Below are positions 28,701 to 36,995 of a DNA stretch of 64,000 nt, piece after piece. Numbering within the stretch: position 1 is the stretch's first letter; every line of letters starts with the position of its first letter. The position numbers and the translations under genes are program-made. The DNA is from Gymnothorax reevesii (taxonomy: Eukaryota; Chordata; Actinopteri; Anguilliformes; Muraenidae): the NCBI GenBank assembly GCA_029721435.1, contig CM056583.1, forward strand, positions 73,721,120 to 73,785,119, given 5' to 3'. Under the pieces are notes generated by a model, which searched no databases, was not told the DNA's origin, and worked only from the letters and a program-made list of their open reading frames with translations.

Positions 28701-28951
28701 CCTCTTGGAGGTCACCAGCGAACTTCTTGAATAATTCAGAGCAGAAGATCCTGGCCAAAACAAACTCTCACTTTGTAAATGATGAACCACATATTCCCCA
28801 CTTGCTGAGACAATTCAACAGTGAAAGTGCTATGGCCTTGCCCTCCCCCAAGTGCCTTTTTTATTTTTATTATTTATCTGTCTCTCCATTTTAGCGTCTG
28901 CAATTTCTGTGCATTACCCTGAAGTCTATCTTCAGCTGTGGATTATGCTGC

Positions 28952-29448
28952 TGTTATGGCCCCAATTTGTTATTACATTTATAACACAACAGCAACAGCA
29001 AGGGATGACAAACACAGTTTTAACAACTAAAACACATTTAATTTTTAACGAAGACAAAGACTAATAACAACCTACAACTAAAGACCAAGATTGATAAATA
29101 AGAAAAAACAGAAATAATTACAGTCCCTTTTTAGTGGGGTGGCTTGGTGATGTCCTGGATGAAGAAAATGCTCAAACACAGTCAAAGAAATCCACAAAAG
29201 AAACGTCACAGGTCTTGAACAGAATGGCAGGTCTGGTCATCTTCTTGCAATTTCTCCTACTACTTTACTGTCTCAATTCTTTTCTTTATATACTCTTTTG
29301 CAGACCCCACCCACATTTAGACCTCTTTTTTTTAACTTTCTGAGATTTGCCCCAGACATGTCTGGAAACATGTCCAAACATGACTCCAGTCTGAGCTTAA
29401 CAAAAAAAAGGTAAATACTGCCATCTAGTGGCCTATATTCACATTACA
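28952..29448 (-). repeat. 3' LTR of the Gmr1-like element
   Basis: 497 bp, identical to the 5' LTR by eye apart from a T8 instead of T9 run. Its ATTAAA at 29042-29037 would be the polyadenylation signal of the genomic RNA. The outer edge meets the CTGC duplication at 28948-28951. Confidence 0.95.
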
Positions 29449-29458
29449 CCTCCATTCC
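29449..29458 (-). promoter_or_regulatory. polypurine tract
   Basis: GGAATGGAGG on the minus strand abuts the start of the 3' LTR, the position where plus-strand DNA synthesis is primed. It is short and has one T, but no other purine run is nearer. Confidence 0.6.
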
Positions 29459-29581
29459 AAAAGGGAAAAATTTTGACTCACAAAGGCAAAATTTTTCTTT
29501 TCAATACAAAATGGTTAAGTGAACACTTGTCTATATATACATATCATACAATATTCAAACACATGATATATATATACACAT

Positions 29582-32500
29582 TCAAACACGGGATAAGCAA
29601 TCAGCAATTACATTGTCTGTACCCTTCACATGCTTAATTTCCAAGTCAAACTCCTGTAAAATCAAACTCCAATTCAACAATCTCCGATTCTTGTTTTTCA
29701 TCTTACTCAAAAACGTTAACGGATTGTGGTCAGTGTACACAATCATTGGCTTTTGTCCTGTACAAACATAAACCTCAAAGTGTTGTAAAGAAAGGACCAG
29801 AGCCAACAGTTCCTTCTCTATTGTGGAATAGTTCCTTTGGTGGCGATTGAACTTCCTGGAGAAGTATGCCACGGGATGCTCAATGTCATCAGAGTCACTT
29901 CTCTGTAGGAGCACAGATCCACAAGCTTGGTCGCTAGCATCGACCGCGATGGAGAACGGTTTGTTGAAGTCAGGAGATTTGAGCACGGGGAAGTGACACA
30001 GCAGAGACTTCAGGTGATCGAAGGCTCTCTGGCATGCATCATCCCAGGTGAACTTTACGCCTTTCTTCAGTTGGTTAGTTAGACTGAGAGCAATCTCAGC
30101 AAAGTTCTTGCAGAACTTGCGGTAGTACCCGATCATTCCAAGGAAGCGGCGCAAAGCTTTTTTGTTGTCAGGAACTGGAAAGTCCATGATGGCTTGGACT
30201 TTAGCATTTATGGGTGCCACCTTACCCTGGCCTATGACGTAGCCAAGATAGGTGACAGTAGCACAACCAAAGTCACTCTTGCTCAGGTTAACAGTCAGGT
30301 TAGCCTGGGTCAGGCGCTGGAACAACGTCTCTACATCTTTTAGATGTTCTTCCCAGGAGTCACTCCATGTGATCAGGTCATCGATGTACGCACCCGTGTG
30401 TGGCAATCCGGCGATTGTAGACTGTATCATCCTTTGGAACGTGGCTGGGGCATTTTTCATGCCAAAGGGTAGGACTTCATACTGGTACAATCCAGATGGT
30501 GTGGCAAAAGCAGAGATGCTCTTGGCCCTCTCAGTTAAAGGCACACACCAATAACCCTTCAATAAATCAATCTTGGTCAGAAACTTTGCTTGCCCTACAC
30601 TATCAATACAATCATCAATCCTAGGTATTGGAAACACATCAGTTCTAGTTACAGCATTGACTTTGCGATAATCTGTACAGAATCTAGTACTTCCATCAGG
30701 TTTTGGAACTAGCACACAGGGTGAACTCCAATCGGAGTTGGAGGGTCTGATAATATCATGTTTTAACATGTACTCAACCTCTTTCTCAGCAATCTTTCTC
30801 TTTTCAGGATTCATCCGGTATGGATGCTGTTTTATTGATTTGGCATCACCAACATCTACATCATGAGAGGCTATAGTAACTCTCTTTGGAACATCAGGAA
30901 ACAAATCCTCATATTTCTTGATCAACCTTTCAAACTGATCTCTCTGTGAGGGTTCTAAGTGCTGGAGTTTTACATCAAGATTTTGCAACACTTCAGTGTT
31001 TGACAATTTACATGAAAGAACTTCAGCTTTAATTCTTGGTTCATCATCTTGAAACTCCCCCTCATCTTCACACGTTTCGACCATTGGAGAATCTGAAGTG
31101 ACAGCTGCAACCCTAGCATTTCTGTCATGATAAGGCTTTAGCATGTTAATATGACACAATTGTTTTGGTTTTCTCCTATCTGGAGTCTTCACAATGTAAT
31201 TGAGATCATTGAGTTTTGTCAGAATTTCATAAGGACCATGAAATCTAGCCTGCAATGGATTGGACTGCAAGGGAAACAACACAAGGACCTTGTCTCCTGG
31301 TTTAAACTCACGGCTTCTAGCCTTATGATCATACCAAGTTTTCATTTTTCCCTGACTTGATTTCAAGTTCTCTTTGGCAAGGTCACAAGCTGCACGCAAT
31401 CTTTCCTTGAACTTGCTAACATAGTCTAACAGACTGATTTGCGGCTCTTCCTCTTGCCATTGTTCACTCAATAATAGCAAAGGTCCTCTCACTTCATGAC
31501 CAAACACTAGCTCAAATGGACTGAATCCAGTAGACTCCTGCACTGCTTCTCTAGCTGCAAACAACAGCAAATGAACCCCTTCATCCCAGTCTTTCTCATG
31601 GTCATAACAATAAGTCCTCATCATTGTCTTGAGAGTGGAATGAAACCGCTCTAAGGCACCCTGACTTTCTGGATGATAGGCACTAGAAAGAATCTGTTTT
31701 GCACCTAGTTCATACACAACCTGCTGAAACAATCCTGAAGTGAAATTGCTACCTTGGTCTGACTGAATTTCCCTGGGAAGGCCAAACAACGTGAAGAACT
31801 TTATCAAAGCCTTCGAGATTGCAGTTGCCTTGATGTTACGTAGAGGTATGGCTTCGGGGAATCTGGTAGATGCACACATGATTGTCAACAAGTACTGATT
31901 TCCAGATCTAGTCTTGGGTAATGGACCAACGCAATCAACAATGACCCTAGAGAATGGCTCCCCAAATGCTGGGATAGGCTGCAATGGAGCTACAGGTGGG
32001 TCTAACTGGTGTTTTCCAACTACCTGACAAGTGTGACAGGTTTTGCAAAAGTTGGAAACGTCTTTCCGAAGCCCAGGCCAAAAGAAGTGTTTCATGATCT
32101 TATCAACAGTCTTGTTAACACCAAGATGACCTCCTAAAGGTAAACTATGAGCCATTGTTAAGATCTCATTCCTATAGACCTTCGGAACAACAATTTGCCT
32201 GACCACTGCCCAATCTGCATTGGCAGGGATATCAGGAGGGCGCCACTTCCGCATCAACACACCATCCTTGAGATAATACCCAACTGGAACTGCGTCTATT
32301 TCTTTATCAAGAAGGGCTCTCCTCTTTAGTACACAAATTTCAGGATCATTAGTTTGCTCCTCAATCAACCGCTTTCTGGACAGAGACAAGTCTCCAGACA
32401 CATCAGAATCACCAGACCCATCCGGCTGGCTGAATAGAGAACTGATAAAAGTATCTGATAAGTCCTCAAACGGAGAAACCATAGTAGGCCAATCAGAGTC

Positions 32501-34396
32501 ATGAGGCGAACCACCTGAGTCCTGACTATTCAAAGTGCTGGATGGCACCACAACATCTTCTCCTTTAGCCTTCTTGGCCATAGCACGAGTCACTGCGCAA
32601 GAAGGATACAGAGATGGGTCCTCATCCCCATCTTCAGTGCTCGGCTGTGAAGTAAGATGTACAGGGGGAACTACTTTGCCCCCAGCCAGGTCATTGCCTA
32701 GCAACAGAGAAACACCCTTTATAGGTAGACTTGACATAAGTCCCACCTTTACCTGTCCTGTAACTAAATCTGACTTCAAGAATATAGAGCGCAGGGGTAC
32801 AGATACAGTCCTCCCTTCAATACCTTGTACAAGTATGAAATCCCCTGAAGCGGTCTCATCACGTAACTCCAAGGAGTCCATCAACAAAAGTGACTGAGAA
32901 GCTCCGGTATCCCTTAGGATATATATGGGGACAGGAGTAGTATGCTCATTCAGAGCCACAAATCCCTCTGACACAAATGGAAGAAATTCCTCCCTCACAA
33001 AGTCAGCTGTATTAGGCTTTTTAGCCCCACAAGAAGCAGGCAATTTAGCAGATTGGTTATCTACTACAGGGGTTTCTAACCTTGTTTTCACAAAGGCATT
33101 TGGTTTGGTATCCTTTTCTTTTTCTTTCTTAGCTTTAAGGAACCAACAGTTAGTTGTAACATGACCAGATTTCTTGCAATAACTGCAAACTAGACCACTT
33201 TTGTCACTGTCAGCTTTCACACTTTGATCAGACCTGTTACTGGATTTCTGAGCACCATCACCAGATTTGTCTTTGTCTTTGGGTGAGGAATCTTGGGTAT
33301 CACCGTAACCCTTTTTCTGAAATTGGGACCATTTATTGTTACTGCTAGACTGAAATTTGGACTTATGAGTGAGAACATATTCATCTGCAAATTTGGCAGC
33401 TGATTGCAAGTTCAGTGCTTGCTTCTCATTAAGGTAGGTCTTAACATCATCCTTAACACAGTTCTTGAATTCTTCAACTAACACCATCTCTTTTAGTGAG
33501 TTGAAATCATCCTTGACCTCCATAGAAGAACACCAGCGCTCAAAGCAAACCTGCTTCTCATTAGCAAATTCAACATAAGTCTGATTTTCAGATTTCTTCA
33601 GACCTCTGAATTTCTGTCGGTAAGCCTCTGGAACCAACTCATAAGCTCTCAAAATAACCTTTTTGACAACCTCATAATCAGAGGAATCATCTGCAGACAA
33701 AGCCGAATAGGCTTGTTGAGCTTTACCCTTGAGGACAGTTTGCAACATCAGAGGCCAGTGTTCCTTTGGCCACTGGCAACTCTTTGCTACCTTTTCAAAA
33801 CATTGGAAATAGTTGTCAACATCCTTTTCCGAAAATGGAGGCACCAGTTTTACCTCCTGGCTAGCCCGAAATTTATTTTCAGTTGCTATTTTTATTTTTA
33901 GTTGCTCCATTTGGAGTCTTTCTTCTCTATCGAATTTCTCTAATTCAAAATCTCTCTGTCTTGCAAATTTTTCTAACTCAAATTCTCTTTGTTTTTCTTC
34001 TCTTGCTAATTTTTCTAACTCAAACTGCCTTTGTTTTTCTTTTTCTTCCCTCTCAAATTCTCTTTGTTTTTCTTTTTCCTCCCTTTCTTTTTCTCTTTCT
34101 TCCCTTTCTTTCTCTTTTTCCTCCCTTTCTTTTTCTCTTTCCTCCCTTTCAATCTCTAGCATTTTTAATTTAAGTTCCATTTCTATATTTGGATTTTCCA
34201 CTGGAAACTGTTCCAGATCTCCTGGTGCAAACACATTTTCATCAATGTAATATTCAACTATCTCTCTAGCCAGTCTTGCTTTTCGCATGGCTGGTTTTAC
34301 CTCTGTCAGCTCCAACTGTCTGCAAATTTCTAGCAGTTCTGTCTTTTTAAAAGACTTCAAAACCCCTACGGTTGGTGATGCCAAGAAATCATCCAT
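29582..34396 (-). CDS. Gag-Pol polyprotein of Gmr1-like retrotransposon, intact
   Basis: One frame of 1604 codons without stop or frameshift. The start is the ATG at 34396 (MDDFLASPTVGV), in good context; the frame is open 11 codons further up to a GTG. In order: a short SAP-like helix (about 14-28), a long E/K/R-rich coiled coil (about 75-175), a capsid region resembling SCAN/retroviral capsid (about 185-320), and a CCHC zinc knuckle CSYCKKSGHVTTNC (404-417). Then come an aspartic protease DTGAS (Asp496) and an integrase with a His/Cys finger (His757, Cys787, Cys790) and catalytic Asp821, Asp880 and Glu916 (35 residues between the last two). Last are a reverse transcriptase with YIDD (1337-1340) and an RNase H with DAS (Asp1486). 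All catalytic residues appear present, so it may be functional. Integrase upstream of RT is the diagnostic oddity. No chromodomain and no env. Confidence 0.96.
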   Translation of the reverse strand: MDDFLASPTVGVLKSFKKTELLEICRQLELTEVKPAMRKARLAREIVEYYIDENVFAPGDLEQFPVENPNIEMELKLKMLEIEREEREKEREEKEKEREEREKEREEKEKQREFEREEKEKQRQFELEKLAREEKQREFELEKFARQRDFELEKFDREERLQMEQLKIKIATENKFRASQEVKLVPPFSEKDVDNYFQCFEKVAKSCQWPKEHWPLMLQTVLKGKAQQAYSALSADDSSDYEVVKKVILRAYELVPEAYRQKFRGLKKSENQTYVEFANEKQVCFERWCSSMEVKDDFNSLKEMVLVEEFKNCVKDDVKTYLNEKQALNLQSAAKFADEYVLTHKSKFQSSSNNKWSQFQKKGYGDTQDSSPKDKDKSGDGAQKSSNRSDQSVKADSDKSGLVCSYCKKSGHVTTNCWFLKAKKEKEKDTKPNAFVKTRLETPVVDNQSAKLPASCGAKKPNTADFVREEFLPFVSEGFVALNEHTTPVPIYILRDTGASQSLLLMDSLELRDETASGDFILVQGIEGRTVSVPLRSIFLKSDLVTGQVKVGLMSSLPIKGVSLLLGNDLAGGKVVPPVHLTSQPSTEDGDEDPSLYPSCAVTRAMAKKAKGEDVVVPSSTLNSQDSGGSPHDSDWPTMVSPFEDLSDTFISSLFSQPDGSGDSDVSGDLSLSRKRLIEEQTNDPEICVLKRRALLDKEIDAVPVGYYLKDGVLMRKWRPPDIPANADWAVVRQIVVPKVYRNEILTMAHSLPLGGHLGVNKTVDKIMKHFFWPGLRKDVSNFCKTCHTCQVVGKHQLDPPVAPLQPIPAFGEPFSRVIVDCVGPLPKTRSGNQYLLTIMCASTRFPEAIPLRNIKATAISKALIKFFTLFGLPREIQSDQGSNFTSGLFQQVVYELGAKQILSSAYHPESQGALERFHSTLKTMMRTYCYDHEKDWDEGVHLLLFAAREAVQESTGFSPFELVFGHEVRGPLLLLSEQWQEEEPQISLLDYVSKFKERLRAACDLAKENLKSSQGKMKTWYDHKARSREFKPGDKVLVLFPLQSNPLQARFHGPYEILTKLNDLNYIVKTPDRRKPKQLCHINMLKPYHDRNARVAAVTSDSPMVETCEDEGEFQDDEPRIKAEVLSCKLSNTEVLQNLDVKLQHLEPSQRDQFERLIKKYEDLFPDVPKRVTIASHDVDVGDAKSIKQHPYRMNPEKRKIAEKEVEYMLKHDIIRPSNSDWSSPCVLVPKPDGSTRFCTDYRKVNAVTRTDVFPIPRIDDCIDSVGQAKFLTKIDLLKGYWCVPLTERAKSISAFATPSGLYQYEVLPFGMKNAPATFQRMIQSTIAGLPHTGAYIDDLITWSDSWEEHLKDVETLFQRLTQANLTVNLSKSDFGCATVTYLGYVIGQGKVAPINAKVQAIMDFPVPDNKKALRRFLGMIGYYRKFCKNFAEIALSLTNQLKKGVKFTWDDACQRAFDHLKSLLCHFPVLKSPDFNKPFSIAVDASDQACGSVLLQRSDSDDIEHPVAYFSRKFNRHQRNYSTIEKELLALVLSLQHFEVYVCTGQKPMIVYTDHNPLTFLSKMKNKNRRLLNWSLILQEFDLEIKHVKGTDNVIADCLSRV
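34030..34160 (-). repeat. purine-rich internal repeat in gag encoding the coiled coil
   Basis: The minus strand is a run of imperfect 15-27-base units rich in GAAAAAGAAAGGGAG, coding for reiterated EREEKEKE. It accounts for the highly charged helical stretch in Gag, and also for a spurious serine/phenylalanine-rich frame on the opposite strand. Such repeats tend to vary in length between copies. Confidence 0.8.
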
Positions 34397-34488
34397 TGCT
34401 GTTGTCAATATATATCTAGGAAAATTCACAAAAACAATTTTACAATTTGGAATGTTAGATTTTCAATAAATTACTCACACAATGGTCT

Positions 34489-34509
34489 ATCCCGGACCTT
34501 GAGCCCCCA
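34489..34509 (-). promoter_or_regulatory. primer-binding site, tRNA-Pro-like with 3-nt insertion
   Basis: Three bases inside the 5' LTR the minus strand reads TGGGGGCTC, then AAG, then GTCCGGGAT. The two outer blocks together are the complement of the 3' end of vertebrate tRNA-Pro (ending GAGCCCCCA), and the AAG interrupts them. Nine exact 3'-terminal pairs should suffice for priming. The position and the initial TGG make the assignment as PBS firm; the tRNA identity is inferred from memory of the tRNA sequence. Confidence 0.75.
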
Positions 34510-34512
34510 ATT

Positions 34513-35010
34513 TGTTATGGCCCCAATTTGTTATTACATTTATAACACAACAGCAACAGCAAGGGATGACAAACACAGTTTTAACAACTAAAACACATTT
34601 AATTTTTAACGAAGACAAAGACTAATAACAACCTACAACTAAAGACCAAGATTGATAAATAAGAAAAAACAGAAATAATTACAGTCCCTTTTTAGTGGGG
34701 TGGCTTGGTGATGTCCTGGATGAAGAAAATGCTCAAACACAGTCAAAGAAATCCACAAAAGAAACGTCACAGGTCTTGAACAGAATGGCAGGTCTGGTCA
34801 TCTTCTTGCAATTTCTCCTACTACTTTACTGTCTCAATTCTTTTCTTTATATACTCTTTTGCAGACCCCACCCACATTTAGACCTCTTTTTTTTTAACTT
34901 TCTGAGATTTGCCCCAGACATGTCTGGAAACATGTCCAAACATGACTCCAGTCTGAGCTTAACAAAAAAAAGGTAAATACTGCCATCTAGTGGCCTATAT
35001 TCACATTACA
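34513..35010 (-). repeat. 5' LTR of the Gmr1-like element
   Basis: 498 bp, reading TGTAATGTG... to ...CCATAACA on the minus strand. It differs from the 3' LTR by one extra T (+ strand) in a homopolymer near 34888-34896. A TATATAAAG box lies at 34853-34845 about 160 bases into the LTR, and an ATTAAA polyadenylation-type signal lies at 34603-34598. Together they place U3, R and U5 in the expected order. Confidence 0.95.
34845..34853 (-). promoter_or_regulatory. TATA box of the 5' LTR
   Basis: TATATAAAG on the minus strand, the only good TATA match in the LTR and well placed between the LTR start and the ATTAAA signal. The same box occurs in the 3' LTR (TATATAAAG at about 29292-29284) and a similar TATATAAGG in the diverged solo LTR near 54583-54575. 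Confidence 0.6.
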
Positions 35011-36734
35011 CTGCTCAAGGCCTAAGGCCTAAGTTCTCAGTGCTGCTACAAAAAAATTCATCATCAGGACGCCATAAGATTTTCCAGAAATCTCTGCGGT
35101 CATCTAAAACTTATCGACTGGAGAACTTCACCTGAATTCATTGCGATCAATTTTCAAAAATGAGCCGTACAAAGACATCAAATTACAATTGTGGTGAAGT
35201 TTTATTCAATGGAGAGGCTGTTAAATGGAGACAAATCACAAACAGCCTTCTCTGTTCATCACAGGACAGGCCAGAAGGAATATTTTGTTTGCTCTCCCCT
35301 TTAAGGCTTTTGAGTTCAGAGGTTTTTGAGCGGTTTTTCCACAAATTCTGCGGTAAAATGACTTAGCCAGTGAAGGCGTAGGCCGACTTAGAGCTAGCAC
35401 TGTTCTGGCAGAGGCAGACACGATGCGCTTAATAAAAATAGGAGGAAAGGTCAGTGAAATAAAGTGTGATTTACAATAACCTACTTTGCTGTACTGTAAA
35501 CCAGACACTGAGAGAGGATTGGGATGGGATTCTACAAACTGCAAAAACACATGTTGAAGAACAATGCTGGATAACTTTCACTCAGGAAAAGAACAAGGAC
35601 AGATATTTGAATTCGACCCTGACTGGGAAAGCAATTCATTCAAACACAAGTTACATTTTCCACCAAAACCGTGAACTAAGCATGATAAAACTGCCAGTAA
35701 AAGCACAAATGAAACTGAAGATGCCCTGATCCTGATTCCTGTTTTGGTCAAAAATTTCACACATCATTCCCGTGGGGATCCAAGGCAGCATCTTGGATGT
35801 TCCTGTACATTCCACAGGACAGCTCCGAGTTATTATCACACATGGGGTTTGGATCCTAGACCTTGACTGAACTTCATGGTACTGGAAGAGCAGAAATGTG
35901 AGCAGCCCTCAAGTAAAGTCAAAGAGGGCAGAGGAATTCAATTTGGGCAAAGGCAACCACATATGATCATCAAACATATTCGATTTCACACAAATCTTAT
36001 TTAGCATTAGCTCTGCGATCCCTAGAATAGAAAATGCTGCAAGCATTTTGTAATCTCAAAACCTGTAATGTTCTCTCTTGGGACCTGACATTGTCCCAGG
36101 CCGTGAATCTCAGCTACAGAGCATGATTGCGTCCGGGTGCAGGTCAATCACAACGTTTGGGTGCCTTTCAGGGTGACTCCCTCAGTTAGGTTCTGAGTCA
36201 TGAATTTTAAAAGGCTCCAGAAAAGATCAATCCACCAGGTCAGCAGGGCTGAGTGCCTAAAGGGTTATGGGGGATCTTATATATGCAGGGACAGTGAAGT
36301 GCTTAAGATGCATGCAGCGAATGCATGCATGCGATTCCACAGCTGAAGCTCCAGCCAGGCTTGTCAGTGCCACTCTGGGAACTGCATGGGCATGTCAGCT
36401 GCGGTTTAGCTCACCACAAAATGGAGACTTCCAGCAACGAGGGGTTTATCAGGGGGATAATTTTCAGTATTTACAGATATGAGTTCTGCAGTTCCATATG
36501 AGTTTCAAGTCATTACTGGATGGAAAGGCTAGTAATTAAGCAGGCCACAAGGCCGCCAGGTTAGTCCATCTCGCTAGTCTTTGCCGTTTAGGCTAGCTTG
36601 ATTGAATGGGCCAGCAATGTCATCCAGGCGTGTCTGACAGACAGGTAGGCAGGACAAACCGAGAGGCTAAGGGAGCATTTGAGTGGAGGTAATTGATGTC
36701 TCAAATGTATAATTTCCTGTCTTAATAACCTTCT

Positions 36735-36995
36735 AATGCAAGATTACATTGCAAGGTGAAGACCTTGTCTCCACAGTGGGCAGAAGGCATAGTATTTCCC
36801 AGTTGCGTGCCGGTCTGTTTGTTTGTCCATCCGTCCGTCAAACAGATCTTGTGTGCGTGATATCTACTGAAGGAGTGGATGGATATGAACCAAATTACAT
36901 AGTGCAGTTCCCTTCGGAGGGTGGCTGAACTGATGAGTCTTTTAGGCCATCTGGTCAAAGGTCAAGGTCACATATGGTCAGCTAAGAGCTAAGAC
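36735..36995. repeat. dispersed fish repeat with clustered AGGTCA motifs
   Basis: This segment has GTCTGTTTGTTTGTCCATCC, a GATATCTACTGAAGGAG block, ATGAACCAAATTAC and then GGTCAAAGGTCAAGGTCA at about 36953-36970. The succession resembles a dispersed repeat I associate with teleost genomes. No coding potential. Boundaries are approximate. Confidence 0.4.

Larger units (their letters stand above)
12210..28947. other. noncoding stretch, probably lhfpl2 5' intron
   Basis: Apart from the hairpin element, the minisatellite, the tandem duplication and the GT repeat listed separately, I see no gene. An imperfect palindrome of CAAGATGTAT/ATACATCTTG lies at 22853-22911. Segments at about 18.8-20.2 kb and 21.5-21.9 kb look like old dispersed repeats (AACGTTAGC motifs, biased composition), but I could not find their ends. 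Confidence 0.45.
28952..35010 (-). mobile_element. complete Gmr1-like Ty3/gypsy LTR retrotransposon, integrase before RT
   Basis: A 6059-bp element on the minus strand. It has near-identical LTRs at both ends (TG...CA bounded), a primer-binding site just inside the 5' LTR, a purine-rich tract beside the 3' LTR, and one long gag-pol frame between. It is flanked by CTGC at 28948-28951 and 35011-35014, a 4-bp target duplication. LTR identity except for one T in a T8/T9 run indicates very recent insertion. The pol order protease, integrase, reverse transcriptase, RNase H is that of the Gmr1 group, which otherwise belongs to Ty3/gypsy by RT sequence. There is no envelope gene. It lies in the same sense as lhfpl2, probably in its 5' intron, and so could donate a promoter, splice or polyadenylation signal. 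Confidence 0.95.

Noticed and set aside
29134..29343. + strand frame beginning MGWLGDVLDEENAQ, repeated at 34695
   Set aside because: Lies wholly within the LTRs, antisense to the element; duplicated only because the LTRs are.
33813..34250. 145-codon + strand frame rich in Ser, Phe and Leu
   Set aside because: It is the antisense shadow of the purine repeat that encodes the Gag coiled coil.
34397..34429. Extension of the gag-pol frame to codons upstream of the ATG
   Set aside because: The extended frame starts at GTG, not ATG; the ATG at 34396 is the plausible eukaryotic start.
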